Assembly: GCF_024297145.1 (NCBI RefSeq)
Contig: NZ_JANCTC010000018.1
Location: forward strand, 28,160 to 92,159
Direction of reading: 5' to 3'
Source of the DNA: Mesorhizobium sp. LMG 17147
Lineage (GTDB): Bacteria; Pseudomonadota; Alphaproteobacteria; Rhizobiales; Rhizobiaceae
Length of the DNA stretch: 64,000 bases
Below the pieces are notes generated by a model, which worked only from the letters and a program-made list of their open reading frames with translations, made no database searches and had not been told where the DNA came from. Shown here piece after piece: positions 46,633-61,345 of this stretch (within the stretch, counting starts at the first letter, position 1; each line of letters starts with the position of its first letter). Both the position numbers and the translations under genes were made by a program.

Positions 46633-48087
46633 TCAGCGCGGCAGCACGCTCGATCCCATCAGCGCCTCGTCGATCGAACGCGCTGCCTGACGGCCCTCGC
46701 GGATCGCCCAGACGACCAGCGATTGACCGCGGCGCACATCGCCCGCCGCATAGAGCTTTTCGACGCTGGTCTTGTAGTCGCGATCATTGGCCTCGACATT
46801 GTTCGAGCGGCGGCTGTCGATGGCGATCTTCATCTGGCCAGCCAACTCCGAGACCGGCCCGACGGCGGCCGGCCCGGCGAAGCCGATAGCGATGAAGGCG
46901 AGATCCGCACGGATGACGAATTCCGTGCCGGCGATCGGCTTGCGCTTTTCATCGACCTCGCAGCATTTGACGCCGGTCAGCGCGCCGTCCTCGCCGATGA
47001 ATTCGAGCGTCGCCACCTGGAACTCGCGCTCGGCGCCTTCCGCCTGCGAGGACGAGGTGCGCATCTTCGTCGCCCAGTAGGGCCAGACCGAAAGCTTGTC
47101 CTCCTTTTCCGGCGGCTGCGGCCGGATGTCGAGCTGGGTGACACGTACGGCGCCCTGGCGGAAGGCGGTGCCGACGCAGTCGGAGGCGGTGTCGCCGCCG
47201 CCGACGACGACGACATGCTGGCCGCCGGCGACGATCGGCGGCGACGGCCACGCCACCGATTGGATCGACTCGCCGCCGATGCGCTTGTTCTGCTGCACCA
47301 GGTAAGGCATCGCGTCATGCACGCCGTCGAGATCGTCGCCGGGAATGTTGGCCGGGCGCGGCGTTTCCGAACCGCCGCAATAGAGCACCGCATCATATTC
47401 GGCGAGCAACTCCGCCACCGGCTTGTCGACGCCGACATTGATCCCGCAATGGAAGCTCACGCCCTCGCCTTGCATCTGCTCGATACGCCGGTCGATATAG
47501 TGCTTCTCGATCTTGAAGTCGGGGATGCCGTAGCGCATCAGCCCGCCCGGCCGGCTCTCGCGTTCATAGACGTGAACGTCGTGGCCGGCACGGCCAAGCT
47601 GCTGGGCGGCCGCCATGCCGGCCGGCCCCGAGCCAATGATTGCGACGCGCCTGCCGGTCTTCCTTTCCGGCGGATAGGGTCGGATATGACCGGTTTCATA
47701 GGCCTTGTCGGCGATCGCCTGCTCGATCGTCTTGATGGCGACCGGAATATCCTCGAGGTTCAGCGTGCAGGCTTCCTCGCAAGGCGCCGGACAGATGCGG
47801 CCGGTGAATTCCGGGAAATTATTGGTCGAATGCAGGTTGCGGATCGCATTGTCCCAGTCGCCATTGTAGACGAGGTCGTTCCAGTCCGGGATCTGGTTGT
47901 GGACCGGGCAGCCGGTCGGCCCGTGGCAGTACGGAATGCCGCAATCCATGCAGCGCGCGGCCTGTTTCTCGACCTCCTTGTCCGACATCGGCAGCGTGAA
48001 CTCGCGAAAATGCCGGATGCGGTCGGAAGCCGGCTGGTACTTGTGCACCTGCCGGTCGATCTCGAGAAACCCTGTTACCTTGCCCAT
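46633..48087 (-). CDS. gltD: Glutamate synthase (NADPH) small subunit
   Basis: The beta subunit of GOGAT feeds electrons from NADPH through FAD and Fe-S clusters to GltB. The N-terminal iron-sulfur region is seen (CMDCGIPYCHGPTGCPVHNQ and GRICPAPCEEACTLNL). Two Rossmann motifs follow: GRRVAIIGSGPAGMAAAQQL (FAD) and HVVVVGGGDTASDCVGTAFR (NADPH). The C-terminal FAD motif is EKLYAAGDVRRGQSLVVWAI. The start at 48087 (MGKVTGFLEIDRQ) is the family start; the 48129 extension is unlikely. 484 residues. It lies 143 bp downstream of gltB on the same strand. Confidence 0.96.
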   Translation of the reverse strand: MGKVTGFLEIDRQVHKYQPASDRIRHFREFTLPMSDKEVEKQAARCMDCGIPYCHGPTGCPVHNQIPDWNDLVYNGDWDNAIRNLHSTNNFPEFTGRICPAPCEEACTLNLEDIPVAIKTIEQAIADKAYETGHIRPYPPERKTGRRVAIIGSGPAGMAAAQQLGRAGHDVHVYERESRPGGLMRYGIPDFKIEKHYIDRRIEQMQGEGVSFHCGINVGVDKPVAELLAEYDAVLYCGGSETPRPANIPGDDLDGVHDAMPYLVQQNKRIGGESIQSVAWPSPPIVAGGQHVVVVGGGDTASDCVGTAFRQGAVRVTQLDIRPQPPEKEDKLSVWPYWATKMRTSSSQAEGAEREFQVATLEFIGEDGALTGVKCCEVDEKRKPIAGTEFVIRADLAFIAIGFAGPAAVGPVSELAGQMKIAIDSRRSNNVEANDRDYKTSVEKLYAAGDVRRGQSLVVWAIREGRQAARSIDEALMGSSVLPR

Positions 48088-48197
48088 AGTCCAGTCCCTG
48101 CTGTCCAGATGGCGCGCTCGACGACGCACCCGTTAACCTCATAAGGCAGCCATGGCAACCTTCAGTCCGAGGCCAGGATTGTTGATGAAGGCATCGA

Positions 48198-48218
48198 CCG
48201 GGAAGCTTTGCTTCCCGG
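48198..48218. terminator. Hairpin between gltB and gltD
   Basis: CCGGGAAGC and GCTTCCCGG form a perfect 9-bp stem with a 3-nt loop in the gltB-gltD gap. No T-tract follows on the minus strand. Probably a processing or attenuation hairpin that sets the GltB:GltD ratio rather than a true terminator. Confidence 0.5.
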
Positions 48219-48230
48219 CAATCCCAATAC

Positions 48231-52985
<4,755 letters not shown>

Positions 52986-53120
52986 GTCCTCCGTTCTTGC
53001 CTGGCGCAGAGACAGGCGGTCGGCTGCGTCCCCCGTCTTCCCGGGATCGGTGGGCAGCGCCGAGCTTCATGTTGCCAGCCTTACTCCAGTGCCATCTTTG
53101 ACGGGTCCGGGAGACCCTTA

Positions 53121-53192
53121 GCGGCAGTATGTTTTGGTGAGTTGATCAGGCACGTCTTCTCCTTGCTCGGTCACGTGTTTGCGGATAACGGC
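53121..53192. repeat. Dispersed repeat, copy B (partial)
   Basis: About 72 bp matching the core of copies A and C: TATGTTTTGGTGAG, then GTTGATCA, then CTCGGTCACGTGTTTGCGG and ATAAC. It lies between gltB and the thioredoxin gene, a 327-bp gap with nothing else recognised. Confidence 0.7.
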
Positions 53193-53312
53193 GAGGCTGG
53201 GCTGGACGCCTGGGCCGGCCTATTTGTACAACCACGTCAGGGAAATGGACGAATTGGCCAGTAAGCCATTCGACTATCGCCCCTCTTTGGTTTCCTCCTT
53301 GGCCGCCCCCTT

Positions 53313-54425
53313 TCACCTTTTGGGAAAATCCTCTTGCGGAGCCACACAGAGAGCGCCGTAACAAACCTTCTCACCCTTGTAGTTGGCCAGAGCCTGCAGC
53401 AACTCGGGTAGAAGGTGCTGTTTCAGGTCGTCCGAGACAGGCTCCGGACCCTCCAGCGCTTTCAGTGTCTGCTCGAGCAACTCGATGGCGCGATCTTTGT
53501 TGCCGCTCTCATGATAGTACTGAGCGACCACCGGATAAGACAGGAACTTAGAGCCGCCGCCTTGCGGCAGTGCCACGATGTGTTTGGACAGCTCTTCGCC
53601 CATCGCGAAGCGCTCAGCAGACGGAAAGCCGGAATAATCAAAGCCCGGCGCGAAGAGTTGGTATAGCGCCCAATACATCCATCCCTCGGACTTTCTGTCG
53701 ATCGCGTCGCGAACGAATTGGCGCATTACGGGCAAGCCGGCCTGCATGTCGCGCATTCTGTGAAGCAACAGATTGACATGACTCACTCGGAAGTTGAGTT
53801 TGTCCGGTATCAAGGCGATGCCTTCTTCAATCGCCGAGAGCGCCGTCTTCCAATCCTCGGCCTCCATTGCCGGCCGAAGTTTGTCGTATATGGGCTTGGT
53901 CAGCGCTTGTTCGCGCGCTATGGTTTCGCCTTCCGCAATCCGCTCCGTATCGGCGGATTTTGCCTGATCGCTGGTGCGCCAGCTGCCGTTAAGCACCTTC
54001 GGCAAAACCTCATCGAGTTGCGTCGGATGACCGATAAAGGCGATGTGGCCGTCTCGGTCGACCACGAACGAGGTCGGGACCCCGTAAGAAAAGCTGGGCT
54101 CCATCCAAAGCTTGTCCATTTCGCCTGTGGAGTCGAATGCGATCCGATAGTTCAGATTCGGGAATTTTTCGGTCAACCAAGCGTCCAACGTGCTTCGGGC
54201 CTCGTCGGCCGTTGGAGCGTCTTCAGAAGCCGCGACTCCGACGATCTCAACGCCGTTGTCCTTGTATTTCTCCTGCAACTGGATCAGATGGGGCATCCCG
54301 TCCACACACGGGCCGCACCAAGTTGCCCAAAATTCGACTATGCACACTTTGCCGGGCTCAAAGCTGGTGAGGGGCTCGCCACGCAGCCAGTTCTCGACTT
54401 TAATCGAAGGAGCCGGGGACTCCAT
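53313..54425 (-). CDS. TlpA-like thioredoxin-fold protein with helical C-terminal domain
   Basis: A redoxin with the active site FWATWCGPCVDGMPHLIQL (WCGPC) and the cis-proline region FSYGVPTSFVVDRDGHIAFI. The thioredoxin domain occupies about residues 1-140. The rest is alpha-helical, with TPR-like character (DWKTALSAIEEGIALIPDKL, SYPVVAQYYHESGNKDRAIE). Possible starts are the ATG at 54425 used here, a GTG at 54473 after GAGAGGAAACC, and a GTG at 54500. No clear signal peptide, so the location is uncertain. Role: thiol-disulfide exchange, partner unknown. Stands alone between gltB and remnants. Confidence 0.7.
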   Translation of the reverse strand: MESPAPSIKVENWLRGEPLTSFEPGKVCIVEFWATWCGPCVDGMPHLIQLQEKYKDNGVEIVGVAASEDAPTADEARSTLDAWLTEKFPNLNYRIAFDSTGEMDKLWMEPSFSYGVPTSFVVDRDGHIAFIGHPTQLDEVLPKVLNGSWRTSDQAKSADTERIAEGETIAREQALTKPIYDKLRPAMEAEDWKTALSAIEEGIALIPDKLNFRVSHVNLLLHRMRDMQAGLPVMRQFVRDAIDRKSEGWMYWALYQLFAPGFDYSGFPSAERFAMGEELSKHIVALPQGGGSKFLSYPVVAQYYHESGNKDRAIELLEQTLKALEGPEPVSDDLKQHLLPELLQALANYKGEKVCYGALCVAPQEDFPKR

Positions 54426-54673
54426 CTGCAATACCACGTTGCGGTCCAAAGCTATTTCCAAAGGTTTCTGCACCAGCTGGTTTCCTCTCAGAGACGGCAC
54501 ACGGGTTCAGGGAGGAGCGGATCGCTCGTCTTGCCCCATTGAGTGCAGTCACAGTCACTCAGTCTCAAAAGCCATGCCAACGCGCTCAGCGCGCAGTTAG
54601 CGCCCATTGCTTCGAAAAACCTCGACAGTGCCCAGATGTTGGTTGTAATGAACCTGACATTTGTCTGACGCTG

Positions 54674-55003
54674 TCAGCTTTTGGACACGCGATCACGCGC
54701 TTCGTGCCGCCAGAAGGCCAGGCCGAGCCCTGTGTTGCCAGCGGTCGCTTCGATGATTGTACCGCCCCGCGCGAGCTGGCCACGCTGTTCGGCATTAACG
54801 ATCATCGACAACGCAATGCGATCCTTGATCGATCCGCCGGGATTCTGGCTTTCGAGCTTGACGAAGAGACGACACCTGCCGGTATCGAAGCTCTTCAGTT
54901 CGACGACCGGCGTCTCCCCAATCAGATCGAGCACTGACGCAAATGGCGGACGCAGGCGAGAGGACGCCTTTGTCGACGGTCGGCGGAACATCTCGAGGCT
55001 CAT
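54674..55003 (-). pseudogene. Cysteine synthase-like PLP enzyme, 3' truncated
   Basis: The N-terminal third of a fold-type II PLP enzyme related to cysteine synthase: FASVLDLIGETPVVELKSFD, the lysine motif LESQNPGGSIKDRIALSM, and GGTIIEATAGNTGLGLAF, where homology stops. The ATG at 55003 overlaps the TGA of the upstream fragment, so they were once coupled. More than half of the enzyme is missing. It may derive from a siderophore-type (SbnA-like) or ordinary sulfur gene; the fragment is too short to decide. Confidence 0.65.
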
Positions 55004-55257
55004 GCGGCTGCGGTCTCCAGAATGTCGGCATAGTGCCGTTGCGCAGCATCGGGATGCGAGCGCAGTCGGCTCTTCAGCAGTTGCGGAACAGTGCATTGTC
55101 GGGGTCGCTGGCGGGGCACCCGCTTCGGCAGCCGTTCAGGCGGCAGGTCAAGAAACCGTATGTCGGCATCAAGCCGCGCGCCGAAGAAGAAGGGAATCGA
55201 AACAGTGCCCTTCGAAAGACCCAGGGCAACGGAAATCATTGCATCGGGCGAGTTCAT
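55000..55257 (-). pseudogene. Unidentified gene remnant coupled to the cysteine synthase fragment
   Basis: An open frame ending SHPDAAQRHYADILETAAA with TGA overlapping the next ATG. It begins with SPDAMISVALGLSKGTVSIP and FFFGARLDADIRFLDLPPER. Related reading continues upstream in a shifted frame to about 55500 (WGRVAFLNPGVGRRPNEQQA, RPPVAMKQLQAALLQAHELA), so a larger decayed gene probably spans 55000-55500. The family is not recognised. Confidence 0.35.
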
Positions 55258-55868
55258 GCGCCTGAAGCAGCGCTGCCTGCAACTGCTTCATAGCGACAGG
55301 CGGGCGAGACTCTAGCGAGGCTTTCGCCGCTTGGTTGATTGAGGCTCTCGACGAAGCCACCAAGATTCGGCGGCCGATAATAGCTTGCTGCTCATTGGGA
55401 CGTCGACCAACGCCGGGATTGAGAAAGGCAACCCTGCCCCACAAGGCGGGTGTCACACGTGCGGTGCGTCCGCTCGTCACGCCGGATGGTTTTTGAGACC
55501 TGGGTTCACGGCTAATCAGATGCACCCCTGTCGTCGTTTCGGTGCAGGCCGCCAGGGGGGCGTGTTGCAGCAGCTTGCAATTAGTTTCGCCACTACGGGG
55601 CGTGCGAGCACGGGGCTGCACAATGAGATCATATGCCGGCGTGGAGACCAAGGTGTGGCGCAGCCTTAGAGAACTCAACACCGAGACCGGAGCAACGGAG
55701 ACTGCTCTTTCGTCGAGCCAGTTTAATTTAGAACATTCTTTCTATAGTTTACGTCAATTATCCTGTTCGATAGCTCTGTCGACTAGCGATGAGACTTTTC
55801 AACGCAGCGCGGACATCCGCTGGCCGGATGTGACTTGCTATCCCTTTCAAGATCAAACAGGAGAACCC

Positions 55869-56798
55869 ATGAGCAGTCCAGTCCTTGTCAACCGGACCAT
55901 TCTTGACTCCGACGTTGTACCGCTGACCAGCCGTGTCGGAGCTGAAATCAGAGGCGTTCGCCTTGGCGGAGACCTTTCGGACGCAGCGATAGCAGCCATC
56001 AACCAGCTTCTTCTAAAGCACAAGGTGATCTTCTTCCGCGGCCAGGAGCATCTCGACGATGCGGAGCAGGAATTGTTCGCGCGGCGTCTGGGTGACCTTG
56101 TACCTCATCCCACGCAGGGGCCGGCAGCCGGCACGGCCTCAATCCTCAATCTCGATTCCGGCCGTGGCGGTGGCAGGGCAGACCAGTGGCATACCGATGT
56201 GACTTTCGTCGATGCCTATCCGAAATTCTCGGTCCTACGTGGCGTCGTCATTCCGGCGGCGGGGGGCGACACGATCTGGTCCAACACGCACGCCGCGTAC
56301 GAGAATCTGCCGGCGCCGCTCAAAATATTGGCGGACAATCTGTGGGCTATTCATAGCAATGCCTACGACTACGCAGCCGTGCGCCCGCGCGCCACAGCCG
56401 AAGAGAAGAGGCACTTCGAGGAAGTCTTCACATCGACGATCTACGAGACCGAGCATCCGGTCGTGCGCGTCCATCCGGAAACCGGGGAGAAGTCGCTGCT
56501 GCTCGGCAATTTCGTGCAGCGCCTCGTCGGCCTTTCCAAGAGCGATTCCGCCAAACTCTACGAGGTGTTCCAGTCCTACGTCACTGCCCCGGAAAATACC
56601 GTGCGGTGGCGCTGGCAAGTAAGCGACGTCGCTATCTGGGACAACCGTGCTACCCAGCATTATGCGGTCAACGATTATGGCGACCAGCACCGGGTTGTGC
56701 GTCGCGCTACGGTTGACGGTGACGTTCCGATCGGCGTCGACGGTCGCCGCAGTATAACCCGTGTCAAGGCAGCCAAGCCGGCGGCGAAGGCAGCCTGA
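55869..56798 (+). CDS. TauD/TfdA-type 2-oxoglutarate-dependent dioxygenase
   Basis: A non-haem iron enzyme that oxidises taurine, alkyl sulfates or related compounds using 2-oxoglutarate and O2, releasing sulfur. The iron ligands are in ADQWHTDVTFVDAYP (His-x-Asp) and the distal histidine of WDNRATQHYAVNDYG; the 2-oxoglutarate arginine is in QHRVVRRATV. The start at 55869 follows CAGGAGAACCC; the upstream open frame to 55542 is not protein-like. 309 residues. AT-rich sequence at 55725-55790 is a likely promoter area. Together with the ssu/sfn cluster it suggests growth on organosulfur sources. The substrate is unproven. Confidence 0.87.
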   Translation: MSSPVLVNRTILDSDVVPLTSRVGAEIRGVRLGGDLSDAAIAAINQLLLKHKVIFFRGQEHLDDAEQELFARRLGDLVPHPTQGPAAGTASILNLDSGRGGGRADQWHTDVTFVDAYPKFSVLRGVVIPAAGGDTIWSNTHAAYENLPAPLKILADNLWAIHSNAYDYAAVRPRATAEEKRHFEEVFTSTIYETEHPVVRVHPETGEKSLLLGNFVQRLVGLSKSDSAKLYEVFQSYVTAPENTVRWRWQVSDVAIWDNRATQHYAVNDYGDQHRVVRRATVDGDVPIGVDGRRSITRVKAAKPAAKAA

Positions 56799-57101
56799 CC
56801 GTCTGAACAGGGTAAAAATGAAAACTTCGTATCGCCGCGGCCATATCGCGCTGCTTAACCGCCCCACAGAGCCTTATGATTTCCGAGAAGCAAGGCGAGT
56901 TGCGGGCTCGAGGCTTGGCCCGAAATCGAGGTCCTGCAGCGTGGCGCATGGCTCGAGTCGCTGCTCGTGGCCCCGCTGCAGCGGTACAGGTCCCCCACCG
57001 CCCCCACCATCTCGCCCGCCCTGCACCTCGGATAGCGATCATTCACCGTTTGTTCATTATGATAGCGCACGATCATAACTGGACATGCTGGTATCTCGTA
57101 C
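56799..57101. other. Gene-free stretch after the dioxygenase gene
   Basis: About 300 bp with only short, uncharacteristic frames. No RNA gene or repeat was recognised. Confidence 0.4.
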
Positions 57102-57322
57102 ATGCCTGAAGGCCCTGCGCGCCGACCCAGCGCCGGGGCCTTTTTACTTCCGCAAAATCGATTCCAGCAACACGAATGGCAGGACACGGCGCTGGTTTCG
57201 CCGCGCGAGAAGGTCGAGATCGCCTTCGTCGCCGACAATCCCGGCAATTGGATGTTCCACTGCCACGTTCTCGAACACCAGGCGGCCGGTCGCCTGACCA
57301 GTCCACAAGCCGAAGGAGAAGC
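57102..57322 (+). pseudogene. Multicopper oxidase C-terminal fragment
   Basis: Reads EWQDTALVSPREKVEIAFVA, then DNPGNWMFHCHVLEHQAAG, the type 1/type 3 copper-binding C-terminal block (HCHVLEH) of CopA-like or bilirubin-oxidase-like enzymes. Everything before it is lost and the last few residues are altered. First piece of a ruined copper-handling cluster. Confidence 0.65.
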
Positions 57323-57328
57323 AAAAAT

Positions 57329-57766
57329 GTCCAATACCCTGATAGCTCTTGTCCTCGCCCGATCCTGTCAGGCGCCGCTCCGGCGTTCGCCGGCGAAAGG
57401 ACGTCACGCTCTACAAGAACCCGCAATGCGGCTGCTGCGAAGGTTATGCCGGCTATTTGCAGGAAACGGCTTCGCTGTCACCGTCAAGGCCGACGCACGA
57501 CCTTTTCGCCATGAGCCGCGAAGAGGGCATTCCGCCGGAAGCCGATGGCTGCCTTCTCTCGTTCATCGACGGCTATGTGGTGAGCGGCCATGTGCCGGTC
57601 GGCACGGTCAACAAGCTCTTGACCGAGCGGCCCGACATCAACGGGCATGACGCTGCCCGGCATGCCGATGGGCTCCCCCGGCATGAGTGGCACGAAGGAA
57701 GCGCCCTTCGAGATTCTCGAAATCCGGAAGTCTGACGGGACCGGCGGCGTCTACGCCACGGAATAG
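57329..57766 (+). pseudogene. DUF411 metal-binding protein, frameshifted
   Basis: DUF411 proteins are periplasmic metal- or copper-associated proteins. The frame starts MSNTLIALVLA (a signal peptide beginning) at about 57327. It then shifts to DVTLYKNPQCGCCEGYAGYL with the family CxCC motif, SREEGIPPEADGCLLSFIDG and YVVSGHVPVGTVNKLLTERP. It shifts again to MTLPGMPMGSPGMSGTKEAP, EILEIRKSDGTGGVYATE and a TAG at 57764-57766. At least two indels; non-functional. Confidence 0.65.
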
Positions 57767-57775
57767 GAGGCTTCG

Positions 57776-58558
57776 ATGATGGAATGCATGAGCGGCATGA
57801 TGATGTTCGGCATGGGCCTGGTGTGGCTGCTTGTCGTCGTCGTGCTCGTCCTCGGGGCGGCCGCGCTGATCAAGTACCTGTTCTCCAGCGGCGGCAAAGG
57901 AGAAGGGCGTCGGTCCTCTTATCGATGCGTGGCCGCGGCAGGCCTCGGATTGGTCTGGACATTGCCTTGGCTCGCCAACCGGATGGCCGGTGGCGGCGCC
58001 CCGGCCGCGGCGATAGCGCTAGGCAAGACGGTTTTAGCCAGGCGAAGGTCAGCGCGATTGGAAAGCCCGCTGCCTTCGGGACGCATGCCGGCGCCGGGAC
58101 CGGCCGCGGTCGTCGGCGGCGGCTACCAGAGCGACATGCCGGGCTTCGGGAATGTCCTCACCGACGAGGAGATCCGGGCCGTTCTGGCCTTCATCAAAAG
58201 CACATGGCCCGAGCGGGAACGCGCCTATCAGGCAGATGAGCCGCCGGGAGCGGGAGCAGACACAGTGAGACCAATCCTAGCCGCGGAGCCCTCGAACGCC
58301 CCCAACCGGAATGCATTGTCCATGAAAGCGAAACCGTCGCTTGCGATTCAATTTCTGGCGCTGATCCTCGCGACCTCCGCGCTGGCCCACCATCCGGGCG
58401 CCGATCTCGACAAGATGATGGACAGCGCGGAGAGGTTCTTCCAGGCGATCGACGAGCAGGCCGCGCCGCCTTTCGAACTGGCCGACGCGGACGGAAGGGC
58501 CGTCCGCCTTTCCGATTTCTCCGACAAGATCGTGGTGCTCTACTTCATGACGAGGTAA
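57776..58558 (+). pseudogene. Fused frame of copper-cluster remnants (small membrane protein, cytochrome c, SCO/redoxin)
   Basis: One 260-codon frame stitches together pieces of three genes. Residues 1-40 are a small membrane protein (MMFGMGLVWLLVVVVLVLGA). Residues about 118-150 are the end of a c-type cytochrome (SDMPGFGNVLTDEEIRAVLA, FIKSTWPERERAYQ). Residues 183-260 begin a secreted SCO/redoxin protein (LAIQFLALILATSALAHHPG signal, then PPFELADADGRAVRLSDFSD, KIVVLYFMTR), cut before its CxxxC motif. Deletions have fused them in frame. Whether any product is made is unknown. Confidence 0.5.
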
Positions 58559-58809
58559 CCTTGGAAGAAGAACGCGACGGCCACTGGCGGCAGGATGGCA
58601 AGCACGCTGGCCGCAAAAAGCGGCCCATACTCATAGAAGCGGGCCGGTTCTGTCGCAAATCGTGCTTTTGGCCACAACTGGACGCTTTCGCGCGCTTATG
58701 GACCAGCTCACAGTGTCCAACAACGCAAGCAGATGACAGGGCTCGACGTGCCCCGGGGTGGCGCCCTACTTCCACGCTCGCACTGTCACACTCCCGCCGA
58801 AAGGCGGGT

Positions 58810-59256
58810 TTAGTGAGTTATGGCAGTGACTGTGCCACCAGTCAAAACGTCGAGTTTCGCGGCAACTTCGACGCTTTCCTTAGCTGACTTGCCCAAAACC
58901 AGCGCGGCCAAAGCATACTGCTTGCCGCTCCCGATGGCATAATATTCACCTTTCACGGGATCACTTGGCAGCCAATTGCCGTCCAACAGTACGGCTTCCC
59001 CATTTTTGCGCACTATCAGCGCCTCAAAGTCAAAATTGTCGTTGTTGCGCGGCACAGGAATATCAGAAACATCCATGCCCTTCTCAACCCAGTCTCGAAC
59101 GGCCTTTGGAATACCCAAGGACGAAGAGGAAACGCCGATGAGTGTGCCGTCGCATAAGCGAAACACCTTCGTTTTCTCACCGACGGATACTGAGTCAAAA
59201 CCCAAGGCTCGGCCGTCGCCAGCCATGGTTCCGTTCCTGTAAGCTATTGTTGTCAT
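58810..59256 (-). CDS. Ntn-hydrolase (proteasome/HslV-like) small protein
   Basis: A 148-residue protein whose start MTTIAYRNGTMAGDGRALGF is like the HslV/20S beta-subunit fold: a Thr directly after Met could be the nucleophile, and the DG pair is conserved. Further strands are LCDGTLIGVSSSSLG, NFDFEALIVRKNGEAVLLD and GEYYAIGSGKQYALAALVLG. The start at 59256 is preferred to 59262 because GGAAGGG is 7 bp upstream and it exposes Thr2. Single genes of this kind occur in phages and mobile DNA. No HslU partner is nearby. The substrate is unknown. Confidence 0.65.
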   Translation of the reverse strand: MTTIAYRNGTMAGDGRALGFDSVSVGEKTKVFRLCDGTLIGVSSSSLGIPKAVRDWVEKGMDVSDIPVPRNNDNFDFEALIVRKNGEAVLLDGNWLPSDPVKGEYYAIGSGKQYALAALVLGKSAKESVEVAAKLDVLTGGTVTAITH

Positions 59257-59545
59257 TGGCACCCTTCCATCGCTACATCAAACTTCAGGACCTTGCGCAT
59301 GTCCCCTGTGTCAAGGTCACTGACCGACGGCCTATTTGCCTGATACACGATACAGGCTGCGCTCCTTGAGTTCGCGCACGGGTGGCCGTCATCTTGCCGC
59401 CTTCGCGCAATGCCTTGAACAGGCCGAGTCTGTCCCCCAGCGGGAATGACAACCACCTCCATGTCGTTGAAAAGCAGGAAATCCGTCACTTTGCCTCGTC
59501 GGTAACGGGCGGAGCCGGAGCGGTCGTCACCGGGCAAGCGCGGTC

Positions 59546-59860
59546 GCAGCCCGTCAGACATCGATGGCTCCGGTTGTGGTGACGGGGAGGGCGATAAGCA
59601 AGTTCGGGCCAAGTGATTGTTCCGCGGCTGTATGTTTTGGTGAGGTGATCATGCGACTTCTTGTTGGTCGGTCACGTGTTTGCGGATAACCAGCATGCGC
59701 TGTGCCAAATGAGAAAACCATTTAAAGTCAATCCAGCAGATCTGACTGTATTTCGACATTGTCGGAAATTGGACATCGCCGAACGCGAGCGCTCGGGGCT
59801 TGTGATGATACTTGGGCGTGCTTCGGAGGAGGGATGCGCCTCGTACCGGCCGCGAAGCCT
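59546..59860. repeat. Dispersed repeat, copy C
   Basis: Similar over its whole length to copy A at 43294-43610, with short indels. The best conserved parts are the segment around 59625-59700 and AACGCGAGCGCTCGGGGCTT near 59785. It lies between the Ntn hydrolase gene and the IS110 remnant. The stretch 59861-60130 after it shows nothing recognisable. Confidence 0.8.
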
Positions 59861-60129
59861 TCCTGCATTTAAGGCGCCAGATCAATTGAACGCGCATACC
59901 AGTCAGCCGGCCCGTCGTTTAGCCCAAATGGCGATCCATCTCAGCGCGCTCACGCCATCCACCTTTCTGCGCGACCCAAGCTAAACACGCTCGGCGATGA
60001 TTAGGATACCGACTACATCTGGACCCGCCCGGCCCTGCTCGCCTGCGAGACTTGAGGCGTTCGTCGATCGGATAGAGGTTTCGATTCAGGAGACGTGCTT
60101 CGTGATGCGGCCATGATAGGCCGGTCCCT

Positions 60130-60280
60130 CACCGACTGCCGCACGCTCGGAAGAAGCCAAGGTAGGCGACAAGCCTCTGTGGATCGCTGAAGCGCCGAAT
60201 GTTGCCGATTGCCGCGGCAACGTTCGCACCCACGGTGACGTCGGAGGCAACGTCATCAGGCGACGGATTGTCGGATCCTA
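60130..60280 (-). mobile_element. IS110-family transposase remnant
   Basis: The minus strand reads VGANVAAAIGNIRRFSDPQR followed by LVAYLGFFRACGS, the conserved C-terminal (transposase_20) block of IS110/IS116 transposases, in which LVAYLGL-P is typical. About 50 residues remain. Inactive fragment. Confidence 0.6.
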
Positions 60281-60387
60281 GTGGGCATGCACCGCGATAT
60301 CCGCCTCGACCACCGTCAACGCCTCGTTGATCTGATTGATCAAGCCGAGGTGGCACTCGATGGCGGCGCGCTCAAGGAGCAGCATGA

Positions 60388-61341
60388 GCTAACACCTACT
60401 CCTAGCGCCGCTCCTGGAGTCCTATTTCCGCCGGCGCCTGACGAAGCAGCGCAATGCGACTCCCGCGACCGTGGCCAGCTATCGCGATGCCTTGCGCATG
60501 CTGATCCTCTTTGCCGCCGCCCGATTGCGGAAGAAGCCGGGGGCGTTGGCGCTCGAAGAGCTGATCGAGATCTCGTTCTCGCTTTTCTCGACGAACTCGA
60601 GGAGAAGCGGAACAATTCCGTCACCACGCGCAACGCCCGCTTGGCCGCGATCCGATCTTTCTTCCGCCACGTCGCTGCCGCCGACCCAGCATCCTTCGGC
60701 GTCGCCCAACGCGTGCTGACGATTCCCATTAAACGGACGCACATTGACGTGACGTACCACCTCACCACGGCCGAAGTGGACACCCTCATCGCGGCGCCCG
60801 ATCCAAAGACGCCCCGTGGTCGGCGCGACCGAGCCTTTCTGCTCTTCTTGGCACGAACCGGCGCCCGGGCCTCCGAAGCCACCGGCGTCAACGCAAACGA
60901 CCTTCAGTTGGAGCGGCCGCACCCACAAGTGCTGCTGCGCGGCAAAGGGCGTAGAGACCGCGTCGTCCCCATTGCTAAGGACCCGGCTGCGGGCGCTGAC
61001 ATCCTTGTTGAGCGAGCGCGGGATCGCCCATCACGAGCCGCGACCGATATTCCTCGGCGCCCGCAACGAGCGCCGGGCCTACCAGACCGGCTTTGGCCGA
61101 CAAGCCCATATCGCCGCACATCTTCCGGCACTCCCTCGCCATGAAGCTTCTCCAGTCCGGCGTGGACCTTTTGACGATCCAAGCCTGGCTCGGGCATGCA
61201 CGGGTCGCCACGACCCACCGCTATGCCACAGCGGATGTAGAGATGATGCGCAATGGACTCGAGAAGGCGGGCGTCACCGGCGATCACGGCGTGCGTTTCC
61301 GACCAAATGACTCCGTTCTGCAACTGCTGAACTCCATCTGA
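60388..61341 (+). pseudogene. Tyrosine recombinase (TnpB/integrase type), several frameshifts
   Basis: A site-specific integrase of the kind found in multi-recombinase transposons. Pieces in order: LAPLLESYFRRRLTKQRNAT and ATVASYRDALRMLILFAAAR (frame 1), LAFLDELEEKRNNSVTTRNA and RLAAIRSFFRHVAAADPASF (frame 2, with the catalytic Arg in LARTGARASEATGVN), a short run in a third frame (ALTSLLSERGIAHHE), and SPHIFRHSLAMKLLQSGVDL with WLGHARVATTHRYATADVEM (His-x-x-Arg, His and the Tyr nucleophile). About 315 codons in total with three breaks. It ends 4 bp before an inverted repeat. Confidence 0.7.
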
Positions 61342-61345
61342 ATGT

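Noticed and set aside
46723..48144. 473-codon plus-strand frame
   Set aside because: Antisense to gltD; no domain recognisable.
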